Part shown: piece by piece, positions 53,304 through 62,919 of the stretch
How the letters are laid out: every line of letters starts with the position of its first letter
How positions within the stretch are numbered: position 1 is the first letter of the stretch
Assembly: GCA_040766655.1 (NCBI GenBank)
Contig: JAXGQB010000006.1
Coordinates: 496,001-560,000 of the forward strand
DNA length: 64,000 nt
Direction of reading: 5' to 3'
From: JALOOB01 sp040766655
GTDB lineage: Bacteria; Chloroflexota; Anaerolineae; CG2-30-64-16
Position numbers and translations under genes: made by a program
The notes under the pieces: model-generated
The model's database searches: none
The model's input: the letters and a program-made list of their open reading frames with translations, nothing else
What the model was told of the DNA's origin: nothing

Positions 53304-55577
53304 ATGCGACTCCTCGTTCATACCCGTTTCGTCCACATCGTTCTCGGCCTGGCCCTGACCGTGCTGGCCAGCGCGTTCGCTGCTCCGCAGCATGCAGCGG
53401 CAGCCTCGGAACGCGGCCTCGATCAGCCGTGGCAGGCCATCACCGATCCGCACGTCGATGGACAGCAGATCCGCGCCATTCTGGCAGCGCGTTCCGGCGA
53501 GCTGTGGGTCGGAACCGGCGAGCGCGGCCTCGCGGTGTGGAACGGGGAGGAATGGCGCTCCATCCGGCAGCGGGATGGACTGCCTGACGACCGCGTCAAC
53601 ACCCTGTTCGAGGACAGGTTGGGGCGCATCTGGGTGGCCACCAACACGGGCGTGGGCTACCTGGCGGGCGAACCGTTGGCCTTCCGGAAGGTCGATCTGG
53701 CAGGGCTGCCGGCCCTGCCGCTGCTGGCGTTTGCGGAGGATCCCGAGGGTGGCCTCTGGATGGGAGGCGCCAACGGCCTGGCGCGCTGGGCCGATGACGG
53801 GATCCTGGATAATGTCGCGCAGTTTCGCGGTCAACTCGTCACCGCGTTGTGGGTTGCCGAGGACGGAGTGTTGTGGGTGGGTGCATCGGAGGGCCTCTGG
53901 CAGCGCAGCGGCGACGAGTGGCGCCCTGTCGATGAGCTCGGCCCCGTGCGCGTGGAGCACCTGGCGGGCGGTGGCGATGGCACGCTATGGGCGAGCATCG
54001 ACGCTCAACACCTGTGGCGCAACCGCGATGGGCTCTGGGAGCCGGTGGATCTGCCTGTCCCGGCCCGGATCTCGGCATTGTTGCCCGATCGCGGTGCGCT
54101 GTGGCTCGGCACGTCAGCCGGCGTTGCAGCCACGTCCGGGGAGCGCTGGGTCACCCAGCGGGTTCAATCCGGCGGCGGCACGCTCATCACGGCGCTGGCG
54201 CTGGATACGGGACACCGGCTCTGGGCCGGCACGCGGGACGGCCTGGTGTCTCGCCTGACGGACGTCCGGCCTCCGTCGGTCGGTGGGCTCACGGTGAACG
54301 GCCTGGCGCCTCAGGGCGGCATCATCGAGCTGGCGACGGACAGAATCAAGCGGCTCGAGATCAGCGGCCGGGACCGCGAGACGCCGGGCGAACGGCTCCT
54401 GGTGTTCGCGCAGCTCGAGGGCGTCGACGCTGCCCCGCGCGTGCTGGGCCTTCAGGATTTCGGCAGTTACCGTCTCTCCCGCCTGGTCGAGGGCCGCAAC
54501 TCGCTCCAGGTCTGGGCGCAGGATGAGGGGTTCAACACCTCGCCGCGCATGCACGTGACCATTGTCGTCCCGTCGCTCGTGCACCTCCCCTTTGGCCTTG
54601 CGGTTCGCCGTGACGTTGCCGAGCCGATCGCGCGCGGGGTGCTGGTCGTCCTGGGTGTTCTGGCCGGGGCCGCGCTTCTCTTCTTGCTCATCCGCGGCCT
54701 GAAGCGGGCGATCGAGGCGCGGGCGGCCGCACGGGTGCGGGAGATCGTCGCACGGGGCATCAACCCGTTTGGGGGAGACGCGCCCGCGGAGGACCTCCGC
54801 GAGGACCGGGGCGTGACGCTGGCGAAGCTGGCGCAGGCGCTGCAGAGCGGGCACGTCCTGTTGCTTGGCGAGTGGGGCATGGGCAAGACCACGATGCTTC
54901 ACGACCTCCAGGCGTCGCTGTCCCGCGGCAGCAGGAGCGCCGGATTGACGCCTTCCGCGTACGTCGATCTCGAGGCCGATGCGCCTGAGCGATGGCATCA
55001 TGTCCTGTTCGGCCGGGTCCTGGCCGCACTGGAGCCTCTCATGACCGGGGAGCAGCCGGCCTTGTTGTGGCGCGAGGCGCCAGATGTGGACTATGGTGCG
55101 CACCAGTTCAAGGCTGACCTGGCGCTTGTGATGAGATGGCTGGCGCCTGCGCTCGACGCCCGGGAGGTGCGCCTGGTCGCGCTGCTCGACGGTGTCGGAG
55201 CCGGCGACTCGGCTCGCGTACCGGCGACTGCCTCTCTGGTGCATGAACTCATGGACGTGGGGTTCCGCATCGTGGCCGCGGCCGAGAGGGCGCCTGCCTG
55301 GCTGGATTCGCCGGAACGTCCATTTGAACGCATCTCGCTCTCGCCCCTTCCGGATGAGCGGGCGCATGATCTCCTGCGCCGGCGGCTCAGCGGCCTGTAC
55401 GACTGGGATGAGGCCGCCCTGGCGCACGTCGTGGTGAGCAGCGGCGGCCGCCCGGGACGCCTGCTGGCCTGCGCTTCGGCAGCGGTCGAGCAGATGCTTG
55501 GCGCCGGCCGCACGCGCCTGCTGGCCGTCGACTTCGAGGCAAGCTGCGGACCCGGCGGGCAGGTCACAGCATCCTGA
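53304..55577 (+). CDS. Transmembrane receptor: outside beta-propeller, inside P-loop NTPase
   Basis: A 757-residue single-pass receptor. Signal peptide (1-35); a propeller of repeated LWVGT-like blades (about 36-320: GELWVGTGERGLAVWN, GRIWVATNTGVGYL, GVLWVGASEGLW); an Ig-like segment (about 325-430); a membrane helix (442-466); then an intracellular P-loop NTPase with Walker A LGEWGMGKTTM (about 521-531) and an acidic strand VALLDGVG. Two-component propeller sensors usually end in a kinase, so the NTPase end is unusual. The ATG at 53304 is preceded by a weak GGAAG; earlier in-frame codons lie in or near the promoter. Sits directly before another P-loop ATPase gene. Confidence 0.8.
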   Translation: MRLLVHTRFVHIVLGLALTVLASAFAAPQHAAAASERGLDQPWQAITDPHVDGQQIRAILAARSGELWVGTGERGLAVWNGEEWRSIRQRDGLPDDRVNTLFEDRLGRIWVATNTGVGYLAGEPLAFRKVDLAGLPALPLLAFAEDPEGGLWMGGANGLARWADDGILDNVAQFRGQLVTALWVAEDGVLWVGASEGLWQRSGDEWRPVDELGPVRVEHLAGGGDGTLWASIDAQHLWRNRDGLWEPVDLPVPARISALLPDRGALWLGTSAGVAATSGERWVTQRVQSGGGTLITALALDTGHRLWAGTRDGLVSRLTDVRPPSVGGLTVNGLAPQGGIIELATDRIKRLEISGRDRETPGERLLVFAQLEGVDAAPRVLGLQDFGSYRLSRLVEGRNSLQVWAQDEGFNTSPRMHVTIVVPSLVHLPFGLAVRRDVAEPIARGVLVVLGVLAGAALLFLLIRGLKRAIEARAAARVREIVARGINPFGGDAPAEDLREDRGVTLAKLAQALQSGHVLLLGEWGMGKTTMLHDLQASLSRGSRSAGLTPSAYVDLEADAPERWHHVLFGRVLAALEPLMTGEQPALLWREAPDVDYGAHQFKADLALVMRWLAPALDAREVRLVALLDGVGAGDSARVPATASLVHELMDVGFRIVAAAERAPAWLDSPERPFERISLSPLPDERAHDLLRRRLSGLYDWDEAALAHVVVSSGGRPGRLLACASAAVEQMLGAGRTRLLAVDFEASCGPGGQVTAS

Positions 55578-55596
55578 GCGAGAGGCGAGGCCGTAG

Positions 55597-56883
55597 GTGC
55601 GAAACCCCTACGTAATTGGCGCATTCGTGACCGGGCGGGAGCACTATGGTCGTGAAGCCTTGCTCTCCACCGTGCTGGAGGGCCAGTCGCGTGCACATTG
55701 GATCGTAGGGAATCGTAGGGTCGGGAAGACTTCCTTGCTGCGCCAGATCGAGTTTCTGGCCTCTGATGCGGGCGGCCTGATCCCTCTCTACTGGGACATG
55801 CAGGGGTGTGTTTCCTATGCAGACCTGGGTCGCTGTTTGGCTGATGCGGTCCGTGATCATCTCGTACGTTTTGCCCCGCTGGGGCTATCGCCTGCACTGG
55901 CTGACGAGCAGGATGCGCTGACCCTCCTGACGCACGTGCGCAGGCTGGCAGTGCGAGCGAACGGCGAGTTGCTTCTGCTGTGCGATGAGCCGGAGGCGCT
56001 GCTCGGGATCGCGGCAAAGGAACCCGCGGCGATGCAGCGGCTGCATCGGGTGCTGACCGGCGGGGCAGGGGTCCGCTCGGTGATGGCATCGACCCGCGCC
56101 ATCTATCGGTTCTACGACGTGTGCCGGGATTGGCCCACCTCTCCCTTCCTCGGCGGCTTCGACATGTCCCACACGGTCGGCAGCCTTGCCGCCACCGATG
56201 CCCGGAAGCTGATACTTCGATCGCAGGCGCCGCGCGGCGGCCGGATGAAGGCCCCGGCGGCGGTGATCTCCGCGATCAAGGACGCCACGAATAACCACCC
56301 CCTCCTGTTACAACTCCTCTGCTCACGGCTCCTGCTCGAGGACGGCAGCCTGCGCATGCCCTCCGATACAGACCTGCGCGTCGATTCGATGATTGCGAGC
56401 TTCTTGGAGTATGATTTCAGGCAATTGACCAAGGCAGATCGCGAACTGCTCTTGAGCATCTACCAGATCCATCGGGCGAACCCGCGCGAGCTGCAGCGGA
56501 TGGATTTCGAGCATCCGGCCGAACTGAAGCAGCGGGTCGCCAACCTGGAGGCGCTCGGATATCTGCGGAGGATGGGCGCAAGTCTTGCGATCGGCAACGT
56601 GTTCCTGCAGAACTGGCTCGAGACCCAGGTAAGGACCCTGCCGCACGTGCCGTCGATGCAGACCTCATCCGACGCCATGCGCACGGTCTTTGCGCGGCAG
56701 CGGGAGCACGACACCAGCTCTCTCGTCCTGCAGCTGAACCTGCGCCGCGCCAGGCTCGTCGAGCTGGAGGGCGTCCGGGCGCAGGAACTGCTGGGCGCAT
56801 CGCCATCCGTGCTCGCGGAGATCAGGCAGTTGGAGCAGGAGATCACGAATCTGCGGGAGCTGCTGCGGCGTCGCTCGGCCTGA
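55597..56883 (+). CDS. STAND-like P-loop ATPase paired with the propeller receptor
   Basis: A 428-residue cytosolic ATPase of the AAA/STAND type: Walker A GNRRVGKTS (about 38-46), Walker B LLLLCDEPE (about 125-132), sensor-like ASTRAIYRF, then a winged-helix-like region (KADRELLLSIYQIHR) and a C-terminal coiled coil (LAEIRQLEQEITNLRELLRR). The GTG start is 19 bases after the receptor stop, so the pair is cotranscribed. Its fold type matches the NTPase end of the receptor, which suggests the two assemble or relay a signal. No effector domain is seen. Confidence 0.8.
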   Translation: MRNPYVIGAFVTGREHYGREALLSTVLEGQSRAHWIVGNRRVGKTSLLRQIEFLASDAGGLIPLYWDMQGCVSYADLGRCLADAVRDHLVRFAPLGLSPALADEQDALTLLTHVRRLAVRANGELLLLCDEPEALLGIAAKEPAAMQRLHRVLTGGAGVRSVMASTRAIYRFYDVCRDWPTSPFLGGFDMSHTVGSLAATDARKLILRSQAPRGGRMKAPAAVISAIKDATNNHPLLLQLLCSRLLLEDGSLRMPSDTDLRVDSMIASFLEYDFRQLTKADRELLLSIYQIHRANPRELQRMDFEHPAELKQRVANLEALGYLRRMGASLAIGNVFLQNWLETQVRTLPHVPSMQTSSDAMRTVFARQREHDTSSLVLQLNLRRARLVELEGVRAQELLGASPSVLAEIRQLEQEITNLRELLRRRSA

Positions 56884-56955
56884 ACCCGGCTCATCGGTCA
56901 CGCACCGCTGCCGGGAAGGGCAGGGCGCCCGGGCCGCCGCACACTCGGAGCGTTT

Positions 56956-59565
56956 ATGCAGCGAATTGACGTAACGGCGCGCTCGCGCCGTCTTCGCGCG
57001 CCCGTGGTCCTGCTGTGGGTGGCCATCTGCGCGTACGCGCTGTTCTTCAGTGCGTTCACGATCCAGCGCCACGCGACGCTGAACACCTACGCTGCGGACC
57101 TCTCCTACATCGATCAGCCGATGTGGAACACCATGCACGGCCGGTTCCTGGAGCGAACGCTGGGCGCCGTGCAGGCGCCGCGCGTGGCGGAGCACCTCGA
57201 ACTGATCCTGCTGCCCCTCTCGCTGGTGTACCTGGTGTGGCCCGATGTGCGGGCCATGCTCATCCTCCAGTCGCTCGCGCTCGCCATCGGCGCGCTGCCG
57301 GTCTTCTGGATCGCCCGCCGCACCTTCCGGGGGCTGACCGCGGCGGGGCAGGAGGGAGCCGCCCGGGACAGCGTCCGCGCGGAGTGGCTGGCGCTGGCCT
57401 TCAGCGTGGCTTACCTGCTGTCCGCCCCGTTGCAGGCCGCCAATGTCGCGGACTTCCATGCGGACCCGTTCGTCGTGGCGCCACTGCTCTTCGCGTTCTG
57501 GTACGGTACGGAACGACGATGGCGGGCCATGTGGCTCTGGGCCCTCCTGGTGATGGCGGCCAAGGAGAACCTCCCGACCCTCACCGCCATGCTGGGGCTC
57601 GTCCTCATTTTCAGCGATCCCGACCTGAAGGTGTTCCTCCGGCGCAGGAAGCTCGATCTCAGCGCCACCAACAGCGCCGCCTTTCATGGGCTGGCACTGA
57701 CCCTGGTGAGCGTCGCCTGGTTCGCTATCGCGACGTTTGTCATCGTCGCGCCGCTGGCGCGGCAGTACTACGGAACGGACGGCCCGATCTACCTGTCGAA
57801 CCGTTTCACTGAGTTCGGCGGGTCCGGCGGCAGTCCCCTGGCCGCCCTGTTCAGCGTGCTGCGCGAGCCGGGCCGGCTGGACTACCTGTTGTATCTGCTG
57901 CGGTCCGTTGGCTGGCTGCCGCTGTTGGCGCCGGAGTACCTGCTGCTGGGGCTGCCGGTCTTCCTGGCCAACGTGTTGTCCAACTTCCCCGGCCAGTTCT
58001 CGGGCGAGCAGCACTACTCCGCGCCGCTGGTGCCCGTGCTGGTGATCGCTGCCATCTACGGCGCGCGGCGGCTGCAGCGCATCGTCGAGCGGCAGGTGCC
58101 GGTGCGCCTGAGCCCGATGTTCACGAACACGTCGGCCGTTGCCGTCCTGGGTGCGGTCTGGCTGTTGCTCTGGGCGGGAGGCGCACAGGTCGAACGCGGC
58201 TGGACGCCGCTGGCCCGCCCGTTCGAGTGGCCCGAGCTGACCGCGCATCATCGCACCCTCGATCGCCTCCTTGCCCAGGTCCCCGGGGACGTGGCCGTGT
58301 CCGCGTCGCCTGCCGTGCACGCCCACCTGGCGCACCGGGAGAAGATCTACGTCTTTCCCATCGTGGCCCAGGCGACCCACGTGCTGATCGACGTCGCCGG
58401 GGTCACCGACATGCACCCTAACGACGTCAAGACGCAGGTCGCGCGGCTGATCGGCGAAGAGGGCTTCGGCGTGATGGACGCAGCAGACGGGTTCATCCTG
58501 CTTGCCAGGGGAGAGACGAATCAGGTGCTGCCTCCGGACTTTCTCACCTTCGTTCGACCCGACGATCCGCAGCCTGATATCCCGGCCGAGGTCCGATTCG
58601 GCCCGGGGCTGCGATTGCTCGGATACGACGTGGTGGACGATGAACGGTGGCGGCTGACTCGATTCCGCTACTACTGGCAGGTCGAGCAGGGTCTGGCGGA
58701 GGACGTGGCGATCCAGACGGAGGTGCGGTCGGCGGCCGGCGTGCTTGTCGACAGCAGCGACCTGCGGCCCGCAGCCGGGCTGGTCTGGCACCCACCGGGC
58801 CGGTGGGAGGCCGGAGACGTGATCGCCTTCGAGACGGGGGCCTGGTTCCTTCCACGCCAGTTCGCGCCCGTTGTGCGCGTCACGAGCGGCGGCCGCACGG
58901 TGGCGCCGTCGATTGTGGAGGTGGCTTCACAGCCCGCGGCAGCTTCACAGGAGCGAACGAGCCTGCCCCGCGCCGAGGTTACGGCCGACGGCGCGCTGCG
59001 CCTGTCGAGTATGGTCCGGCGGGAGGGCCGCCTGTCGCTGTACGAGGGCGCCCTGTCCCCGGTCGTCGCTGCGGATGTCGTCTTCAGCACCGATGCCTGG
59101 CAGGTGCGGCTCGCTGAGTGGAGTGCGCCCCCGGCTGCGGCGCCGGGGAGTGCGTTCACCCTGCTGCTATACTGGCAGGGGAGCGGCAGTGCGCCGTTCG
59201 ATTACAGCGTGTTCGTCCACCTGCGGGACGTGACCGGCAAGACCGTCTCACAGGGCGACGCTCAGCCAACGTGGTTTGTCCCGCGGCCTGCGACGACCTG
59301 GCAGCCCGTGGGCGACGGCACAACGGGCGGGATCGATGCGCACTCGGTCGCGGTGCCTGCCGACCTGCCACCTGGCCAATATGACCTGGTGGTCGGATGG
59401 TATGATTGGAGCACGGGGCTGCGCCTCCCCCGCGTCGCCGGCCCGGGGAACCCGCCCGGCGATGAGGTCGTCCTGGGAGCAGTGACCGTGGATCCGACGG
59501 CCAGGCCTCGCCCCGATGCGTGCTGCCTGATGGTGGCGGAGTGCTGCGGCTCGCTGGAGCGATAG
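56956..59565 (+). CDS. DUF2079 polytopic membrane protein with large outside domains
   Basis: An 869-residue protein. The N-terminal half is polytopic and matches DUF2079 (DLSYIDQPMWNTMHGRFLER and the following helices), a GT-C-like family with no known reaction. The second half is outside: LRLLGYDVVDDERWRLTRFR, then two beta-rich modules ending RLAEWSAPPAAAPGSAFTLL and LPPGQYDLVVGWYDWSTGLR, the latter a pattern common after glycosyltransferase cores in Chloroflexota. GGAG lies 5 bases before the ATG. Probably acts in surface glycan or glycoprotein assembly. Confidence 0.85.
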   Translation: MQRIDVTARSRRLRAPVVLLWVAICAYALFFSAFTIQRHATLNTYAADLSYIDQPMWNTMHGRFLERTLGAVQAPRVAEHLELILLPLSLVYLVWPDVRAMLILQSLALAIGALPVFWIARRTFRGLTAAGQEGAARDSVRAEWLALAFSVAYLLSAPLQAANVADFHADPFVVAPLLFAFWYGTERRWRAMWLWALLVMAAKENLPTLTAMLGLVLIFSDPDLKVFLRRRKLDLSATNSAAFHGLALTLVSVAWFAIATFVIVAPLARQYYGTDGPIYLSNRFTEFGGSGGSPLAALFSVLREPGRLDYLLYLLRSVGWLPLLAPEYLLLGLPVFLANVLSNFPGQFSGEQHYSAPLVPVLVIAAIYGARRLQRIVERQVPVRLSPMFTNTSAVAVLGAVWLLLWAGGAQVERGWTPLARPFEWPELTAHHRTLDRLLAQVPGDVAVSASPAVHAHLAHREKIYVFPIVAQATHVLIDVAGVTDMHPNDVKTQVARLIGEEGFGVMDAADGFILLARGETNQVLPPDFLTFVRPDDPQPDIPAEVRFGPGLRLLGYDVVDDERWRLTRFRYYWQVEQGLAEDVAIQTEVRSAAGVLVDSSDLRPAAGLVWHPPGRWEAGDVIAFETGAWFLPRQFAPVVRVTSGGRTVAPSIVEVASQPAAASQERTSLPRAEVTADGALRLSSMVRREGRLSLYEGALSPVVAADVVFSTDAWQVRLAEWSAPPAAAPGSAFTLLLYWQGSGSAPFDYSVFVHLRDVTGKTVSQGDAQPTWFVPRPATTWQPVGDGTTGGIDAHSVAVPADLPPGQYDLVVGWYDWSTGLRLPRVAGPGNPPGDEVVLGAVTVDPTARPRPDACCLMVAECCGSLER

Positions 59566-61544
59566 GGTTCGTTGCATTGAATAAGCTCGTTCGCGTCTAC
59601 CTGATCGGCTTGCTCCTCCTGGCCTTCGGCCTGCGCGTCTGGCGGCTGGACGCTCAAAGCCTGTGGTACGACGAGGCGGTCAGCGCCCAAGTCGCCGCGC
59701 AAGGGCTGGTCGAGTTGACCCGCTGGACCGCGGACGACATTCAGCCGCCGCTATACTACTACCTGCTCGCGGGTTGGACGAGGGTCGCGGGACACAGCGA
59801 GTGGGCTCTGCGCCTGCCGTCCGCGTTCTTCGGCACGGCAACCGTGGCGCTGCTGTGGGTCACCGCGCGGCGGCTGTTCGGGCGCAAGGATCCGGCGCGC
59901 GTCGCGGCGATCGGCGCGACGCTTCTGGCCGCCCTGTCGCCCCTCTACGTCTACTACGGCCAGGAAGCGCGGATGTACACGCAGCTGACGTTTTTCGGCG
60001 CGCTGGCCGGGTATGCCCTGCTGCGCGCAGCGCCGGCATGGGGCTCGGCCGTCGCATGGTGGGCCACATTCGTCCTGGCAGGGCTGGCTGCGCTCTACAC
60101 GCACTACTTCGCGCTCTTCCTTCTGGTCACCTTCGGAGCGTGCGCGTTGCTCCTCTTCGTGAGCGCTGCACGGCAGTCGCTCCGCGCGGGCCAGCGGTGG
60201 GCGAAGCTGCGCGGCGGCGTCGCTGCCTTTGCGTCGATCGGGCTGGGCTACCTGCCCTGGCTGCCCGCGATGTTGACGCGCTACCGCGTCGATGCGTCCT
60301 ACTGGCAGGGCCAGCTGAAGCTCGACGAGGCGCTGCGGCACGTCGCACTGAACCTCACCACGGGTGCGCCCGAAACGATGCTCGAGGGAGATGCGCTGCG
60401 GTGGCTGCCGTGGCTCGCGGCCGCGACCGCGCTCGCACTGGTGGGGCTGGTGCGGCTTGGCCGGGCGGCATCGCATGGCCAAGGCGGGGCGCCGCCCTCC
60501 TGGCTGCTGCCTGCCGTCGTCGTCGTGCCGGTCGCAATGGTGCTCCTGCTGGCCTCGCGTAATCCGAAGTTCAACCCGCGATACCTGATGATGGTGTCGC
60601 CCGCTTACCTGCTGCTGCTCGGGGGTGGACTCGGGGGCTGGCTCGCCCGTGGGCCTGCACCGCGATCCCGGCGCCTCATGGCGGCCATCGCGGGGGCAGC
60701 GGTTCTGCTTCCGTTTCTGGCCGTTTCGGTCCTTGGGCTCACGAACTGGTACGGGGATCCGTCCTTCACCAAGGCACAATGGCGCGAGCTGGCCGCCTAC
60801 GTTCGGGCGCAGATCGAGCCCGATGAGCGGGTGGTGCTCGTCTCGGGACACGCTGCGCCGGCCTGGGCTTACTATGCGCCCGACGTGGACGCCGTGCGGC
60901 TGCCTGAGATCGACATCCTGGACGTTAATGCGGTGTTGGGCTTCGATTCGGGCGCGCAACTTGGCGACGCCCTGGCGGGCAGGGGCGGGGCATGGCTCGT
61001 CGAGTGGCAGGAAGAGGTGGTGGATCCGGTCGGCTTCACCGCCTGGTTCCTGGACCGGGCGGGGCGAGAGGCTCCGGTGGACGCGCGCTTCTGGCAAGTG
61101 GGATTGCGTCACTGGCGGCTGGATTCTTCCGCGGCATTTCCCAGCGCCCCTCAGCCGGAGCACGCTGACGGGGCCAATTTCGATCATGCGATCGAGCTGC
61201 TGGGATGGGATGGCCCACGTGATGGCCACCTGACCGTCTGGTGGCGCGCGCTGCGGCCCCTGACCGAGGATTACCAGGTGTCGTTGGTCCTGGAGGATGG
61301 CGAGGGCAGGGAACTCGGGCGCTGGGACGGACGGCCCGCCGGCTACGACTTCCCGACGACGCGATGGCGAACCGGTGACGCGGTGTTCGGACGCTATCCG
61401 CTGCCGGCCGCGGGGCAAGGGAGGGGCGATCTCCATGTCACTCTCGCCGTGTACGCGGCCGATGCGCCGGACGGGCTGGACATCCGTGACGTGGCCGATA
61501 ACCCGGCCGGCAAGCGCATCCGCCTGGGCCCGCTGCGGTTTTGA
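59520..61544 (+). CDS. GT39/ArnT-like membrane glycosyltransferase
   Basis: Up to 674 residues. A polytopic GT-C fold with the family's first-loop acid motif LWYDEAVSAQVAAQ, then DIQPPLYYYLLAGW, SEWALRLPSAFFG and SPLYVYYGQEARMYT, all typical of GT39/PMT-related transferases that use polyprenyl-phosphate sugars. The last ~140 residues form an outside beta domain. The frame opens at GTG 59520, overlapping the previous gene by 46 bases; a TTG at 59577 after AGGG is an equally good start. Sugar and acceptor unknown. Confidence 0.88.
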   Translation: MLPDGGGVLRLAGAIGFVALNKLVRVYLIGLLLLAFGLRVWRLDAQSLWYDEAVSAQVAAQGLVELTRWTADDIQPPLYYYLLAGWTRVAGHSEWALRLPSAFFGTATVALLWVTARRLFGRKDPARVAAIGATLLAALSPLYVYYGQEARMYTQLTFFGALAGYALLRAAPAWGSAVAWWATFVLAGLAALYTHYFALFLLVTFGACALLLFVSAARQSLRAGQRWAKLRGGVAAFASIGLGYLPWLPAMLTRYRVDASYWQGQLKLDEALRHVALNLTTGAPETMLEGDALRWLPWLAAATALALVGLVRLGRAASHGQGGAPPSWLLPAVVVVPVAMVLLLASRNPKFNPRYLMMVSPAYLLLLGGGLGGWLARGPAPRSRRLMAAIAGAAVLLPFLAVSVLGLTNWYGDPSFTKAQWRELAAYVRAQIEPDERVVLVSGHAAPAWAYYAPDVDAVRLPEIDILDVNAVLGFDSGAQLGDALAGRGGAWLVEWQEEVVDPVGFTAWFLDRAGREAPVDARFWQVGLRHWRLDSSAAFPSAPQPEHADGANFDHAIELLGWDGPRDGHLTVWWRALRPLTEDYQVSLVLEDGEGRELGRWDGRPAGYDFPTTRWRTGDAVFGRYPLPAAGQGRGDLHVTLAVYAADAPDGLDIRDVADNPAGKRIRLGPLRF

Positions 61545-61569
61545 CGCTCCCCCGGGCATCTGCTAGACT
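61541..61569 (+). promoter_or_regulatory. Promoter of the Ig-like lipoprotein gene
   Basis: TTGACG (61541-61546), 17 bp, TAGACT (61564-61569) with TGC before it. The -35 overlaps the TGA stop of the GT39-like gene. Confidence 0.7.
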
Positions 61570-61599
61570 GAACATTCGATCATCAAGGGAGGTCCTCAC

Positions 61600-62919
61600 A
61601 TGCGGGTTTCCACCCGTCACTGGTTGCCCCTGGCGCTGTTCCTGGTTGCGTCGGCTGCTTTGTTGGGTGCGTGCGCCTTGCAGCCCCTGCTCTCCGGCGT
61701 GTCCGTCAAGCCGGAAAGCATTTCGCCCAATGCAGACGGCCAGGATGACGTGACCCTCATCAAATACGAGATCGGCCGCACCGCGCTGGTCTCCATCTAC
61801 TTCCTGGACGACCAGGGCCAGCGATACGCCTTCCGCCAGGAAGAACGGCGCTCCCGCGGGGAGTACCAGGTGTATTGGAGCGGTGTGACGATCGACCCGG
61901 AGCTGCGCGAGGTCGAGGGGGGCACGATGGCGGTGCTCAGCCACGTCCTGCCGGACGGCGAGTACACCTGGGTGATCGAGGCCACCGATCTGTCGGGCCG
62001 GACCGAGCGGCGGGAGGGGAAGATCACCCTGGCGGATGGCGACACCGCGCTGCCCGAGATCCGCAACTTCACCGTCGTTCCGCAGGAGTTCACGCCCAAC
62101 CAGGACGGCATCAGGGACCGGGTCTCGGTCTCGTACTACCTGATGAAGGAGGCCGAACGCCTGCAGGTGTACCTGAAGCCGCTGGAAGGGGAGGACGGCC
62201 CGAGCCTGCTCCGCTATCCGATCGCGGAGGATCCCACCAAGTCCGTGTCGGAGACCGGCCAGCCAGGCTATCACGGCTACAACTACGACGGCGGCGTCGA
62301 TCTCATGGCGGAGCCGCCGCCGGACGGCGATTACGCCATCTACGCGGATGCCGAGGACCGGGTCGGCAACCACGTCGTCGTATCCTCCACGCTCACGATC
62401 CGGGAGGGCGGCAAGCCCCGGGCCAACATCACCGGCGGAGAGATCGACTGGGCCAACGAGGTGGGCCGGGAGGTCAGCGTCCTGCTCGGCCGAACCCTGT
62501 GTTTCACCGCCACGGTCGAGAACGACGGCCCGGTGCCCATCCGCACGTCGGGGCCGTGGTCGGGGCAGACCTACAAGTTCAGCGAGAACTACAACACCCT
62601 GGCCGTGCGCGAGGACGAGGAATCGTGGCTGCAGCAGGCGGGTGCGTGGCGCTTCGGGATCAACTTCGATGCGACGGGCGTGGACTTCCCGTTCCGCTGG
62701 GCCATCGGCCGCCCCGAGGACCTGGAGGAGCGGATCATCGATGGCCGGCCACAGTACTACCTGCTGCCCGGGAAGCGCGGCCTGGTGACCGGATGCATCG
62801 AGATGGACGCGGTGCCGCCGGTCGGCACGCAGTTCTGGTGGGGCGGGTTGATCCACGAATTCGTCGCAGTGGCCAACGACGCGGTGGACCGCATCAGCGT
62901 GAACGTCGGGACGCCGTAA
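61600..62919 (+). CDS. Lipoprotein with FlgD-type Ig-like domains
   Basis: A 439-residue exported protein. Lipobox LLGAC at about 21-25, so lipidated and tethered outside. Two FlgD-like Ig domains follow: the first from SVKPESISPNADGQDDVTLI, the second from FTVVPQEFTPNQDGIRDRVS, each with the SPNxDGxxD opening that probably binds calcium. The C-terminal ~150 residues (RANITGGEIDWANEVGREVS, then WRFGINFDATG) are unassigned. AAGGGAGG precedes the ATG. Its TAA overlaps the next ATG. Likely a surface scaffold or binding protein for the glycan genes downstream. Confidence 0.82.
   Translation: MRVSTRHWLPLALFLVASAALLGACALQPLLSGVSVKPESISPNADGQDDVTLIKYEIGRTALVSIYFLDDQGQRYAFRQEERRSRGEYQVYWSGVTIDPELREVEGGTMAVLSHVLPDGEYTWVIEATDLSGRTERREGKITLADGDTALPEIRNFTVVPQEFTPNQDGIRDRVSVSYYLMKEAERLQVYLKPLEGEDGPSLLRYPIAEDPTKSVSETGQPGYHGYNYDGGVDLMAEPPPDGDYAIYADAEDRVGNHVVVSSTLTIREGGKPRANITGGEIDWANEVGREVSVLLGRTLCFTATVENDGPVPIRTSGPWSGQTYKFSENYNTLAVREDEESWLQQAGAWRFGINFDATGVDFPFRWAIGRPEDLEERIIDGRPQYYLLPGKRGLVTGCIEMDAVPPVGTQFWWGGLIHEFVAVANDAVDRISVNVGTP

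Noticed and set aside
61875..62918. Upstream extension of the GT2 glycosyltransferase frame
   Set aside because: It runs through the lipoprotein gene in another frame; the GT2 domain starts at the ATG at 62919, coupled as TAATG.
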